Shown here: positions 11,274 to 22,796 of the stretch, one piece after another
Numbering within the stretch: position 1 is the stretch's first letter
How the letters are laid out: every line of letters begins with the position of its first letter
Assembly: GCA_948567375.1 (NCBI GenBank)
Contig: OX419756.1
Span: 129,001 to 193,000 of the forward strand
DNA length: 64,000 nt
Reading direction: 5' to 3'
DNA from: Lunularia cruciata
Lineage: Eukaryota > Streptophyta > Marchantiopsida > Lunulariales > Lunulariaceae
Notes under the pieces: model-generated
The model's database searches: none
Seen by the model: the letters and a program-made list of their open reading frames with translations, nothing else
Told to the model about the DNA's origin: nothing
Position numbers and translations under genes: made by a program

Positions 11274-13075
11274 TCAATTACATCTAGGACATAACCATTG
11301 TGCTTGAGGAACCACCATGAGGGGAGGAATCATACATGCCATATGCTATCCTCTCAAACAACTATCACACACTAACATAGTAGCAGCTCCACCAAAAGAG
11401 CCACATAACATACACCTCAAGCTTTCACAAACAAGTGCCAAGCTTGGGTCCATAGTACCATCAATGTTTAGGAGGAGGTGACATGGTGCACAATTGCGCA
11501 CATGATCCTTCCAAACAACACCATCACGTCCTTCTAACACAAGGACTCCAGATGGCAAAACCTCATGCACTCTCAAGATAGTGCGGCCTGTCAAAACATC
11601 AAGTGTCATCGGTGTTGTCTGCTATAGATATACATAGTCAATTGGATGAAATCAACGGATCAAGGGTCTATAACCTCCTCCTCAAATAGTAGCATAACGT
11701 AAGGGTGGGTTGTATGCTGAGCAATTGCTAAGTTCTCAAAGGCCATTGGCATCACTCTCCAAAAGATATCTACTCGCTGAGAACATGTGTTCATCCATAC
11801 ATTTAGATCATCCAAGTCCAAGACTACAATAGCATCTTGACAAATGGTTGTATGTAAATTTGGATCTTGTCTATAGAGTAGAAAGTAAGGAGAAAAGGAT
11901 GATAAGTAGGCTTGCCGGCTGCACCAATAGCCCATGGACAACCAAGGTAATTGGAGATCCCAACCTCCCAAGTGGCCTCTTTGCAAACCATACTTTTGCA
12001 ATCCTCTCTTCACCATCTAAACCACTCTCTCTACTAAGCCATCTACCTCAAGGTGATCTCCAGATGTAGTATGATGATCAATCAAAGCCTTGTCACACAA
12101 GGCCTGAAACTTCCCCAAGAACTTTGTACCCTGATCAGTCAAAACCTCAGTTGGTGCACCAAAATGACTAAGAACTCAATCTAGGAATGAGTAAGCCGTC
12201 CCTTCACTGGACTTGTTAGAAAGTGCCACCAACTTAATCTACTTGGAGAAGTGCTCCACCATCACCAAAACATACTGATGATGTCTCACAGTCAACAATA
12301 AAGGTCTGGCAAAGTCCAAACTCTAGTGGTAACCCAATCCCATGATAGGCAATGGGTGTAATTGTGGTGTAGGAGCATTGAATGATGTTGTAAGTTTGTC
12401 ACAAACCACACATTTGGCAACAAACTGTTGTGCCTTGGTCTGCATACCGTGCCACTTATAGTGACTCTAGAGTAAGCTATATGTACGCTTTACTCCAAAA
12501 TGTCCTAGCTCCTCATGAGCATGACGGACCAACTGTAGTCTTTGAGATGGAAATGGTACTACTCTCACTCTACCATCCTCCCATACACGCAAAAGGTGTC
12601 TTCTCTCCAATCTGAACCATCTGGCTTGCTGAAGAATACAATCTCTCTCCTAGGTCCCAACTGTGGCACCCACAACACCAATGCAAAGATAGTCCATCAC
12701 TAAGACGTCACTACAAATGTCTTGCTGAATTTTACCAATATCTTCACTCTCTGGATATGTGACCTCAATAACTCCTCATGTATGCGCTAAGAGAGATACC
12801 ACCAAAGCCTCAAAAAAATACAAAAAAAGGCCAAGGCATGCCAACTTGGCACCATCTCCTCATCTATCTCAACATGCCAACGTGCTCCGGTCTGATCCTA
12901 CTGGCTGGGGCATGGGTTTCTACTCAACCCATCTGCATCACGGTTCACCACTCCAGGTTTGTGAACAACCATGAAATCATAATCCTATAAAATCAGAGCC
13001 CATCATGCAAGCTTGTCTGACTCCATCAACCACTTCAGCGGTGTCGTCTAGAAAATGATTCACGGTTATCATTGG
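11274..13075 (-). pseudogene. Ty3/gypsy pol remnant D: RNase H end, integrase, PHD finger
   Basis: Minus-strand pieces in order are: the RNase H tail with the HKPGVVNRDADGLSRNP signature (about 12930-13010); the integrase zinc-finger end KCVVCDK (about 12420); a DFA-x-PL start of the core; VLTDQGTKFLGKFQ with the second aspartate (about 12130); the DGLVERV glutamate (about 12040); then an integrase C-terminal region (FSPYFLLYRQDPNLHT at 11860-11900, SGVLVLEGRDG about 11525) and a PHD-type zinc finger to the stop at 11274. Many stops and frameshifts interrupt it. RT, protease and gag are absent. It is not family E, F or the chromodomain element at 38 kb. Confidence 0.75.
11280..11414 (-). other. 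PHD finger at the C-terminus of integrase D
   Basis: The ligands are in canonical Cys4-His-Cys3 order: CMLC, then VCDSC twelve residues later, HMAC, and WLCPRC with the conserved tryptophan two residues before the seventh ligand. A TAG at 11346-11348 stands where PHD fingers have a tryptophan just before the histidine (RG-stop-HMAC), a likely TGG to TAG change. PHD fingers of this form read histone H3 tails, so a targeting role like that of chromodomains in chromoviruses is plausible, but this is inference. Confidence 0.75.
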
Positions 13076-13291
13076 TGCCATTTGGTAAGCTCTAGAGTTT
13101 CCTTTTATGGTACCTAAACTCATGAGTCTCTTTGTGTTATAGGACACTTGGAGCTTAAATTTGTGACACACCAACTCATGACTTGTTTATGGTGCTAGAA
13201 TCTTGGGAATATGTTATTTAGTGCCATTTGAGCAAATAAGTCTTGTGGGAGTATTTAAGTTAGGGCATTTGAACCAAAGAGTCACGGGAGG
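13076..13291. other. Unassigned 216-bp spacer
   Basis: This sequence lies between the RNase H end of remnant D and LTR L4. It has no coding signal that I recognise and matches none of the repeat families here. It could be flanking DNA of an older insertion. Confidence 0.4.
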
Positions 13292-14086
13292 TGTGACAAC
13301 CCAGCAAATATCACTTTTGTGGTAATCGGGTAAGTAAAGTTTGTTCCCGTAGAGATACTAGTAAAAAATGGTCAAATACAAAGTCAAATAGTAACAATGT
13401 AGTTTTTCTTGGTTGTGTCTTTAATCTCTCAAGTAGAAACCACACCCAGAAGAGAGTAAAAAGCACTGATTTGCAGTCTTGTCACAAACTTACACTTCTT
13501 ATCACAACTCCATCAAATCTTTCCCAACAATCTTGATTGTGATGATTCAGGCTCTCTTGAAAATGGCACTTCATTGCAAAACAACTTTGCCTCAGAATTG
13601 TGTTCCACCCTTCCACTGAAGGCACAACTTTCTCGATTGAAATTGCTTCACATCAACTTCATGCTACACTCACAAATGCAAAATACTACCAACACTACAA
13701 TTCCTCTCAGATCTGTCAAGGCATTGCTCCGATTGCAATTCACTCAGGATCAAACACACAAAGTAAAAATCAAGGCTGTGGAATCCAACATCCAACAAGC
13801 ACACTGATTTGCACTTCAAAAGTCTCCACACACTCACAAACACAAGCACAAAATTGATACTTGGAATCAAGCTCAAACGACAAGCATTGCTTCATAGCAC
13901 TTTGCTTTATCTATCCTCAGAATTAATGAGCATTGAACAAAAATTTCCTACACATGCCACTCTTAAATAGTGAAGCAAACGACAATTACTAACAACTATA
14001 CCGTTCTACAACAACTCTTTTAACCTGCAGATCCAAATTGACAATTCACTTCTTCATATTTGCCTCTTCAAATCTCAAAATTGTTA

Positions 14087-16581
14087 CTAATCTGATCCGA
14101 TGTCTACTTCTTCCTCGGCTTTCAATCCCGATCCCAAAGTAACTTCACTCACTACTACTCTATCCTCGGGTTTCACAACTCCTAATTCCTCTACTAATTC
14201 TAGCATTTCTCTTTCTTGATCTGCAATTCCACTAGTGGTTAATCTATCTAACTCCTTATCTCCCGACCCACTCTTCTCCAATGTCTCCAATGGTAACTCC
14301 AAAGACATCGGCACTCTTATGGTATCTACTTTGGGTTTTGCTCTTACATCCTTCCAAAGTTTATCTATCTCTAACTTAACTAAATCTAATCTAATTGTGA
14401 TATTGTCTTCTACTTCCAATATCTTCCTATTTACACAAGTTCTGAGATTCATCAACAACACGTTCAAATCTTTATCCTTCACATTTCTCCTCCTCGTCTC
14501 CTACACCACAACTTCAACTCGTGCAGTCTTCTTTCTTCAATGCGCACGCTGGCCTTTGTACTTAGCATTGCATTCATCTTAATCACGATCTCCTTCAATG
14601 GCTCCAATCTCATTTTTGTCTCTCGTTCTTGATCTACAAGCCAATCTTCTCTGTACATTGCCAATTCCGCTTCAAACTCGGCTTTCATAGTTTCCTTCTT
14701 CTTCTCCTTTTGCACAATCTTCTCCTGCTAATTGCGAAGTAACTCTCTCAACCTTTCTTCCTCTCTATATCTCACTGTCAACTCTCTTTGCTAGAGTTGC
14801 TTTTTCTCTTCTACACTCTCCATCACCCTATCGAGCTCTTGTTCTTTTTCTGCTACTCTTGCTATAGCATGGAAAAAAAAAATTTAATTTTTTTTCCATA
14901 TTATTTTATCTTTCAAGTTTTCAATTTAATCTATTAAAAATTTTTCACTTGCTTTAATTTCTAATCTTGAATCACCAACTTGTTGCTTCAAGATTTCATA
15001 CTCAGCTACTTGTCTTTCCCTTGCTATGTCACTTTGTTCTATGAGTTCCTCCCTATTCCTTGCTTCTCTCTTCAAATTCTCAATCACTTGATTTTGTACT
15101 ATTGCATCTACTCGTAGTACTTGCCTTTCCTCCTCACCTCGGATTATACTCTTCTTTAATTCCGAGTTCTCTTCTTCTAATTGAGCTAACACCTGCAACA
15201 CAATCTTCACCTCCGGGCACTTTGACTGCATCTCCTTCTTCCTATGCTCTAACTTCACTAACAACGGGCACACAAACTCCCACAAATACTCTACTCCTTC
15301 ACTTGGAGTTACCTCGACTTAAGGACTTATCTCCTTCTTCACCTCTTCCTCACTCTACACTTGCCTTTTAAGCCACAGTTGCCTTATGGGTATGGATTCT
15401 TTGCTCCCCAAACTTCTATCCTCCTCTTCTCTTACCTTACTCGGCCCCGCCTCATACTTTGCTTTCCGTCTAGAACAAACTCCTCTTTGAATTGTAACTC
15501 TCTTCTCCTCTTGCTCTGGAACTTTGTCTTCTAGTTTTGAGTTACTTTTCTCCTCGGTCTCCATCTTGGCTTCCTCTTCTTTAGGTACCGATTTCATCTC
15601 TACTCTATCACTATCACTACTTGTGTCTACACTTTGTAGTGTGAACTTGGGTTCTTCCTCCCTCTCTGAATCTTCAGACTTGCACTCGGCTTCTTTGTCC
15701 GACGCCATGACTAACACCAGCTTTTTCCTTGGGTTTACCCTTTTAGCCTTTTGAGGTCTTGCTTCCTCTACTTCTTCTGCTCCTTATCAACTCCTCTTCT
15801 TTGACTTCATAGTACTCACTTCCAACTGCACACTTTGCCCCGTTTGCGTGTATTACTCATCACTGCTCCTGATCTAAAGAATGCATTGCTGCTCCTCCGC
15901 ATTGACATCTCTTCTTAAATTGGGATGGAAATGAGATACCATCTTATTATGCTCCACCGCATTGAGCAAGTTCAGCCCTAGATAGAAATGGGCTGCAAAC
16001 GACACAATGTAATGTGGAGGCAACTTGTCCTGCAAATTCCACACCATCTATCTTGTCATCCCACAAAGACACTTTGCCTAGTTAATTGGCTCTCCTGCAA
16101 ACATCTTATGGAAGAACACTGCTTGGTGCTTCATCACATAAATTGTTCTCTTTGGCTTCAAGATCGCCATTAGAGCACTCACAATCCCTCTCTTGACAGG
16201 ATCCTTGTAGCTCTCTACTTTGTAAGCATTCTTCATGTGCTTCAAAGAGAAGGCATCTCTCACTTCTTGGGTTTCTTTGGCTACTTCCTCCTTCCTCAAG
16301 AACGTGGCACCATGCTACGCGCCTGCTTCACTCTTGAGTACTAACCTCCAATCCGACTCTATCCATCGAGCCGGATTTCCTCTCTTCCCTTCCTCCTTAG
16401 GGCCATCAAGACACTTACTCTTGATGATCTCAGTCATGAACCCTGGAAAGCTAACATTCCAATTCTGTGCCAAGAATGTGATCTGAAGCCTACTCAAGAC
16501 CTCAATTCTTTTGATCACATTGAACATCCGAATTGCATGAATTCTCATTGTGAATTTGGAGTTCTTCTTCCTTCCTCCCAT
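14087..16581 (-). pseudogene. LTR-ORF of L4 (subfamily II)
   Basis: The start methionine at 16581 reads MGGRKKNSKF, followed by the N-terminal domain (NVSFPGFMTEIIKSKCLDGPKEEGKRGNPARWIESDWRL at 16315-16596). NAYKVESYKDPVKRGIVSALMAILKPKR lies at 16078-16299. The acidic linker is at 15355-15717 and coiled-coil segments are at 14926-15285 and 14479-14715. The C-terminal 131 residues end EEVDIGSD at 14087. Stops and frameshifts separate the pieces, but order and spacing match L5 and L11. Confidence 0.62.
14869..14954. repeat. AT-rich insertion with a 31-bp near-palindrome in L4
   Basis: Bases 14869-14899 run ATGG, A-tract, TTTAA, T-tract, CCAT and are almost self-complementary. With the following AT-rich 55 bp this is extra sequence relative to L3, L5 and L8, where GCATGG or GCATGA continues directly into AATAATTTCTAGTCTTG. 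It interrupts the coiled-coil coding region. Confidence 0.7.
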
Positions 16582-17012
16582 CTTTCTCTCTTCCACTCTG
16601 AGCTGGGGACTATTCTTCCTACTGATTCCCGGATTAACTCTCTTGACTTCCTCTCAACATACCAATGCGTCTTTGTCTCTACTTCCTTTCCCATAATCTC
16701 CTATAGGATAACTTCTTAACGGCGATGGAAAATTGCTTGTCATTGCTTTGTCTTTAGCCCAATTTTTATAGAGTCACGCCTTCTTTGTCTTTCTTCAATT
16801 TGAGTTTCTACCAAGAAATCACACCTCTTGCATGCTCCTGTCACTAAGTGTCCTTCATGCGTTTGACCGCCATTTTTGAACGGTCCCTTCTTGAATGTCT
16901 TGCACAGACAAAAAGTTGTTACACTATACTTGTCTCGGGTTGAGCACCCCGATATGAAGACTCCTTACTTTGGATTATATGCTGACAGGGCAATTTTGAC
17001 TGCCTTGCCTTA

Positions 17013-17437
17013 CAATGATTGGTAAGTGTGGGAAAGCTTTTGCTTTCAAGATCAAGGAGATTGGGTGTGTGAACCCGCAGGAAGTCACTCTGATGATAAT
17101 TTTCACGGTTCTTCATGTACCGTGGGATTTGAGACCAATATCGGTGCCAAAGGCAATTCTACTCTAGCTAACAGAGCTATTGAAGGAGAAATTTCAGGCA
17201 AAGATTTTGGAGCCATCAAAAGCACCATACTCAAGTTGTTGGTTCACAATCAGGAAAAAGAACAGGAAGTTGCGGTTCATATAGGATATGCAACCACCAA
17301 ATAAGGTAACAATCCGGAATTTTGGTGTTGGACCGGATGTGGATGAATTTGTTGAGGAGTTTGTAGGGAGGTCAATTTACTTTTAAGGAGATTTATATTT
17401 GGTTATGATCAGTTTCAACTTGCTGAAGGAAGCAGTG
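17013..17437 (+). pseudogene. RT N-terminal fragment of a different gypsy lineage
   Basis: The plus-strand frame reads CGKAFAFKIKEIGCVNPQEV, VLHVPWDLRPISVPKAILL, LKEKFQAKILEPSKAPYSS, WFTIRKKNRKLRFI, then a stop in place of Q before DMQPPNKVTIRNFGVGPDVDEFVEEFVGRSIY and a second stop before GDLY. This is the start of an RT of the kind with VTIRN-x-x-x-GP-x-VDE and a downstream GDLYSGYDQ motif. It is truncated before the active site by LTR L5. A 92-residue open frame here (17026-17304) is an out-of-frame shadow. Confidence 0.7.
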
Positions 17438-20400
17438 TGTGACAACCCGGCAAATATCACTATTGCGGTAATTGGGTAAGTAAAGTTCATTGCCGAAGAG
17501 ATATGAGTCAGAAATGTCCAAATACAAAGTCAAAGGTCACAATGTAGTTCTTCTTGGTTCTTCTTTAATCTCTCAGGTAGAAACCACACCCTGAAGAGAG
17601 TAACAAGCACTGATTCACAGTCTTGTCACAAATTAACACTTAATCACAACTCCATCAAATCTTTCCAAACAATCTTGATTGTGATGATTCGGGCTCTCCC
17701 AAAAACTGCACTTCACTGCAAAACAACTTTGCCTCAGAATTGTGTTCCATCCCTCCACTGAAGGCACAACTTCCTCGATTGAAATTGCTTCACATCAACT
17801 TTGCACTGCACTCACAAATGCAAAATACTACCAACACTACAATTCCTCTCAAATCTGTCAAGGCATTACTCCAATTGCACTTCACTCAAGATCAAACACA
17901 CAAAGTAAAGAAAGGTTGCAAAATCCAACATCCAACAAGCACACCAACTTGCACTTCAAATTTCTCCACACACTCACAAACACAAACACAGAGTTGATAC
18001 TCAAAATCAAGCTCAAGCGACGAGCACTGCTTCAAAGCACTTTGCTTTATCTATTCTCAGAAATTATGAGCACTGAACAACATAAGATTGCAAATGTTAC
18101 TCTTAAATAGTGAAGAAAATGACAGTTATCTTCCTAATGTACCGCTTCCTAACAACTCTACAAACTTGCAGATCCGAAATGACAATGCACCTCTTCATAT
18201 TTGCCTCTTCAAATCTTAATTCTTTTACTAATCGGATCCAATGTCTACTTCTTCCTCAGCTTTCAAACCCAAACCCAAAGTAACTTTACTTCCTACTACC
18301 CTGTCCTTGGGTGTCATTACTCCTACGTTCTCTACCAAATCTAATAGTTCTTGTTCCTGATCTGAAATTTCACTAGTAGGTAATCTATCTAACTCTTTAT
18401 CTCCCAACCCACTCTTCTCTAATGTCTCTAATGGTAACTCCAAAGACATCTGCGCCCCTACTTCATCTACTTTGGGTTTTGCTCTGACATCCTTCTGAAG
18501 TTTATCTATCTCTAATTTCACTAAGTCTTATCTTATCGTGATATTGTCTTCTACTTCCAATATCTTACTATCTACACAAGTTCTTAAAGTGATCAACAAA
18601 GCATTCAAGTCTTTTTTTTTTGCATGTCTCCTCCTCGTCTCTTGCACCAACAACTTCAACTTGTGTAGCCTTGTCTCTTTGATGCGCACATTGGCCTCTG
18701 TACTCAGCATGGCATTCATCCTAATCACGATCTCTTTTAATGGCTCCAATCTCATTTTCCTCTCTCGTTCTTGATCTGCCAGCCAATCTTCTTGGTAGAT
18801 TGCAAATTCTGCTTCAAACTTGGCTTTCACAACCTCCTTCTCCTTCTCCTTCTCCTTCTCCTTCTCCTTTTGTACAATCTTCTCCACCAAATTGCAAAGT
18901 AACTCTCTCAACCTTTCTTCTTCTCTATACCGCACTATCAACTCTCGTTGCCACAACTGCTTCTTCTCCTCTACACTCTCCATCACCATATCAAGCTCTT
19001 GTTCTTTCTAGGCTACTCTTGCCATAGCATGAATAATTCTAGTCTTGAATCAACAAATTGTTGCTTCAAGATTTCATATTCAACAATTTGTCTTTCCTTT
19101 GCTATAACACTCTGCTCTATTAGCTCCTCCCAATTCCTTGCTTCTCTCTTCAAGTTCTCAATCACTTGATTCAGTACTACTGCATCTACTTGTAGTACCT
19201 CCCTTTCCTTCTCACCTCGGATTATACTCCTCTTCAATTCCAAGTTCTCTTCTTCTAATTGGACTAACACCTGCAACACAATCTTCACCTCCAGACACTT
19301 TGATTGTATCTCCTTCTTCCTGTGTTCTAACTTCACCAATAAGGGGCACACAACCTCTTGGAGGAACTCCACTCCTTCACTAAGAGTTACCTTGACTTGC
19401 GGAGTGATCTCCTTCTCACCTCTTCTTCTCTTGATACTTGCCTTTTGAGCTACAACCGTCATATAGGAATGGATGCTTCACTTCCCAAACTTGCATTCTC
19501 CTCTTCTCTTACCTTACTCGTCTCCGCTTCACACTTTGCCTTTCGCTTGGAACCAACTCCTTGTTGAATGGTAACTTTTCTCTCTTCTTGCTTTGGCACT
19601 TTGTCTTCTAACTTTGAGTTACCTTTCTCCTCTATCTCCATCATCGCTTCTTCTTCCTTGGGTACCAATGTCATCTCTCCTCCATCGTTGCTGTCACTAT
19701 TTGTGTCTCCACTCTATAGTGTGAGCTCAGGTTCTTCTTCTCTTTCTGAGTCTTTGGACTTTGCACTTGGCTTTGCCCTCTGATTCTTCCTCTGACAATA
19801 CGATTACCACCATACCTTTCCTCTGGTTTACTCTTCTAGCTTTTGAGGTCTTATTTTCTCAACATCTTCTCCTTCTCCTTGTCGACTCCTCTTCTTCTAC
19901 TTTGGAGTACTCACGTCCAACTGTACACTCTTCCCTATTTGTGCGTAGTACTCATTGCTGCTCCTGATCTAAAGAATGTATTGTTGTTCCGCCGTGTCAA
20001 CATCCTTTCTTCAGTTGGGATGGAAATGCAACACCATTATGTTGTGCTCCGCCGCATTGAGCAAGTTCAGCCCTAGATAAAAATGTGCTGCAAATGGCAC
20101 AATGTAATGCGGAGATGATTTATCCCGCAAATTCCACACCATCTGTCTTGTTCGCCCATGAAGACACTTTGCCCAATTAATTGGCTCTCCTGCAAACATC
20201 TTATGGAAGAACACCGCTTGGGTGCTTCATCACATAAGTTGTTCTCTCCGGCTTCAAGATTGCCATAAGAGCACTCATGATCCCTTGCTTGACAGGATCC
20301 TTATAACTCTCTACTTTGTATCCATTCTTTGTGCGCTTTGAAGAGAAAGCATCTCTCACCTCCTGGGTTTCTTCTACTACTTCTCCCTTCCCCAAGAACA

Positions 20401-21257
20401 TGGCACCCTGCTCCATGCCTACTTCTCTTCCGAGTACTAACCTCCAATCCAACTCTATCTAACGAGTCGGATTACCTCTCTTCCTTTGGGCCATTGAGAC
20501 ATCTACTCTTGATTATCTCAGTCATGAACCCTAGAAAGCTCACATTCCAGTTCAACACCAAGAATGTGATCCAAAGTCTGCTCAAGACTTCAATTCTTGC
20601 AATCACATCTAACCTCCAAATCACATGATTTCTCACTACAAATTTGGAGTTCTTCTTCCCTATTCCCATCTTTCTCTCTTCCTCACTGGGCTGGGGACTA
20701 TTCTTTCTACTGATTCCCAGATTAGCTCTCTCAAATTCTCCTCTACACACCAATGGGTCTTTGATTCTACTTCCCTTCCCATGATCTCCTATAGGATGAC
20801 TTCTTAATAGCAAAGGAAAATTGCTTGTCATCTTTTTGTCTTTAGCTCAATTTTATAGAGTCGTGCCTTCTTTGTCTCACTTCAATTCAAGTTTGTACCA
20901 AGAAATCACACCTCTTGCATGCTCTTATGACTGTCAAGTGTCCTTCATGCATATGACCGCCATTTTTGAACGGTCCCTTCTTGAATCTCTTGCCCCGAGG
21001 GAAAGTTGTTACATTGTCCTTGCCTCGGGTTGAGCACCCCTGATACAAAGACTCCTTACTCCTTACTTCAGGGATACAAAGACTCTTGTATGCTGACAGG
21101 GCAATTCCGAGTACTTTGCCTTATGACCCAAAGCCATGTTACCTCGGGTTTCATCCCAAAGACTCTTTTCTTCGCCTTCTTCAGCCATACAGGCGCAATC
21201 CGACTTCTCTATACACTTCTTCTTCCAAGTTTTGGAAAAAAAAATGTGGGTACCACA
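17438..21257 (-). repeat. Giant 3-prime LTR of E1, copy L5 (subfamily II)
   Basis: It runs from TGTGACAACCCGG (17438) to GGGTACCACA (21257), 3820 bp, the longest complete copy. It is joined directly to the polypurine tract and to the end of integrase, which proves that the unit starting TGTGGTACCC is the LTR of a family E element. A TATAAAA box (minus strand, about 20855) lies just upstream of the LTR-ORF. Confidence 0.9.
18228..20669 (-). pseudogene. LTR-ORF of L5 (subfamily II)
   Basis: The start is at the methionine 20669 (MGIGKKNSKF), with an alternative in-frame MTSNFP start at 20831. The N-terminal domain is at 20011-20831. The acidic linker is at 19459-19674. The coiled coil is at 18528-19462, a 153- and a 149-residue open segment rich in Glu, Lys and Leu heptads (VEEKKQLWQRELIVRYREEERL). 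The C-terminal 97 residues end EEVDIGSD at 18228. Total length is near 810 codons with a few stops. The function is unknown. The long heptads suggest self-assembly, by inference. Confidence 0.65.
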
Positions 21258-21268
21258 TACCCCCTCCC

Positions 21269-22104
21269 TCAAATGTGAGCGTCTTGGTGAACATAGACTT
21301 TAGGTGTCTTAGAGACTTCCAAGTCTATGGTCCAATATCTCCAAACTCTCTACCCTTTTACTTGAGTGGCAAAAGGATTGCCTTCCAAGTTTGCAAGTTG
21401 AATGGTCCCATTTTCATAAAGATGAAGAACTCAATAAGGCACCATCCATCTCAAATGCAACTTGCTTGGGAAAAATATTTGGCAATTGTCGTATAATAAA
21501 ACCAAATCTCCTTTGTGCATAGCCACAAGCTTGATATGCTTATCGTGCCTGACTTTCCTTTGCTCTTGTACTTCCTTTGTGGTTTGCATTGCATCATCTC
21601 TTTTCTCTTCTAACCACATTAGTTGGTGGATCTGAAGATCTTGGCTTTCTTCCTCCAACAATCGTTCTTTGCAAAGAATCCGATATGTCGGTACTTCAAA
21701 TTCAACTGGTAGTATGGGATGCAAGCCGTATATCAAGAAGTATGGAGTTTGTTTGGTTGTAATCTTTTCTATCGTTCTATATGCATACAACGCGGCTGGT
21801 AATTTTGTATCCCAACCATAGGCATAATTGACAGTCACCTTATTCAAAATTTTGCAAAGTAACCCATTCACCTTTTCCGTTAAGCTATTTGCATTTGGGT
21901 TATAAGGAGTCATCTTCCAATGTTTAATCTAGAAGTGCTTGGTTAACGCCTCTATCACAGAGCTCAAAAATGTGTCCCTCTATCACTGACCAATTCCAAA
22001 GGACACTCATATCAGGAGATGATGTTCCGAAAGAAAAATTCCTACACAATTTCGGCATCATCTTTGCAAGTTGCTTAAGCTTTGACCATCTTGGTAGCAT
22101 AGTC
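21269..22104 (-). pseudogene. E1 integrase, C-terminal half
   Basis: The ORF at 21431-21913 reads MTPYNPNANSLTEKVNGLL (the third catalytic residue E in LTEK), YAYGWDTKLPAALYAYRTIEK, then the C-terminal domain with RHDKHIKLVAMHKGDLVLLYDN and KLHLRWMVPY. The integrase stop (21269-21271) touches the polypurine tract. The coding sequence is split by the LTR-F solo insertion at 22105. Stops and frameshifts are present around the second aspartate region. Confidence 0.8.
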
Positions 22105-22796
22105 TGTAACACCCATTTCTGCATGTGTGTGGTATTGTGATATTTAGCTTGGTATTACAAGTACTTAAGAGATATTATTTATATAGAGATAAAGGATGGT
22201 TCTTTATTAGTCATAGTTAGCTAAAGTTAGTCATAGCTAAGATAGAGGAGACCTTACTTTAGAGGAAGTAGAAAAGATGAGCATTAATACTTTGGATTTT
22301 AGTGTGTTGACTTGGTATTATTCCTAGGTGTTTGGCTTTGAGGAAAGAGTTGAGAACTCTTGGGCCCGCAAGCCTTTTTATTTGGATTCTTCTTTAGTTT
22401 AAGGATAGCCCATGTGAAGGAATCCTTGACTTAGTGGTTGGGTCAAGATAAGACCACATGCTTAGGGGAATATGCCCATGTGAATGGATATTCCTTTCTA
22501 CTTTTTTGACTTTACTTGACTTTTAGTTTAGTAACTTGAGTTACTACAGTAATTAGTAACTTTGGTACGTAACTATTTCACAAGTACATAAACAAGGGGT
22601 GAAGAGGTACTCATGATCCTTTCATTTGCAACTATCTCTCTCTCATTGAGTTCTCTAGTGAGCAATGTCTTGAGTCTTGGAGTGTTAGCCTTGGAGGAGT
22701 ATGATGGAGTTGGGGTTCCTTGCCTTCTTAGTCCATGGTGCGCTACCATAATAGCCATCAGAGGTTCATCCTGAGTGAGAGACAGGCCGGCTCACA
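22105..22796 (+). repeat. Solo LTR-F inserted in the E1 integrase
   Basis: A 692-bp unit starts TGTAACACCC and ends GGCTCACA, with no internal sequence on either side. The left flank (…CATAGTC) and right flank (AGTTAGTGCAAACC) rejoin to CATAGTCAGTGCAAACC as found uninterrupted in E3 (near 43138). The duplication is imperfect (AGTC/AGTT), so this is an old insertion. Its promoter TATA is altered to ACATAAAC. Confidence 0.88.

Larger units (their letters stand above)
13292..17012 (-). repeat. Family E giant LTR, copy L4 (subfamily II, right end truncated)
   Basis: It starts TGTGACAACCCAGC at 13292. Alignment to L5 continues to about 17012 (…CTGCCTTGCCTTA) and then switches abruptly to a fragment of another retrotransposon RT. 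The last 250 bp or so (the U3 start) are missing. It contains an 81-bp AT-rich insertion at about 14874-14954. Confidence 0.82.

Noticed and set aside
17026-17304. 92-codon open frame as a gene
   Set aside because: Another frame over the same bases gives clear RT motifs; this one is its shadow.
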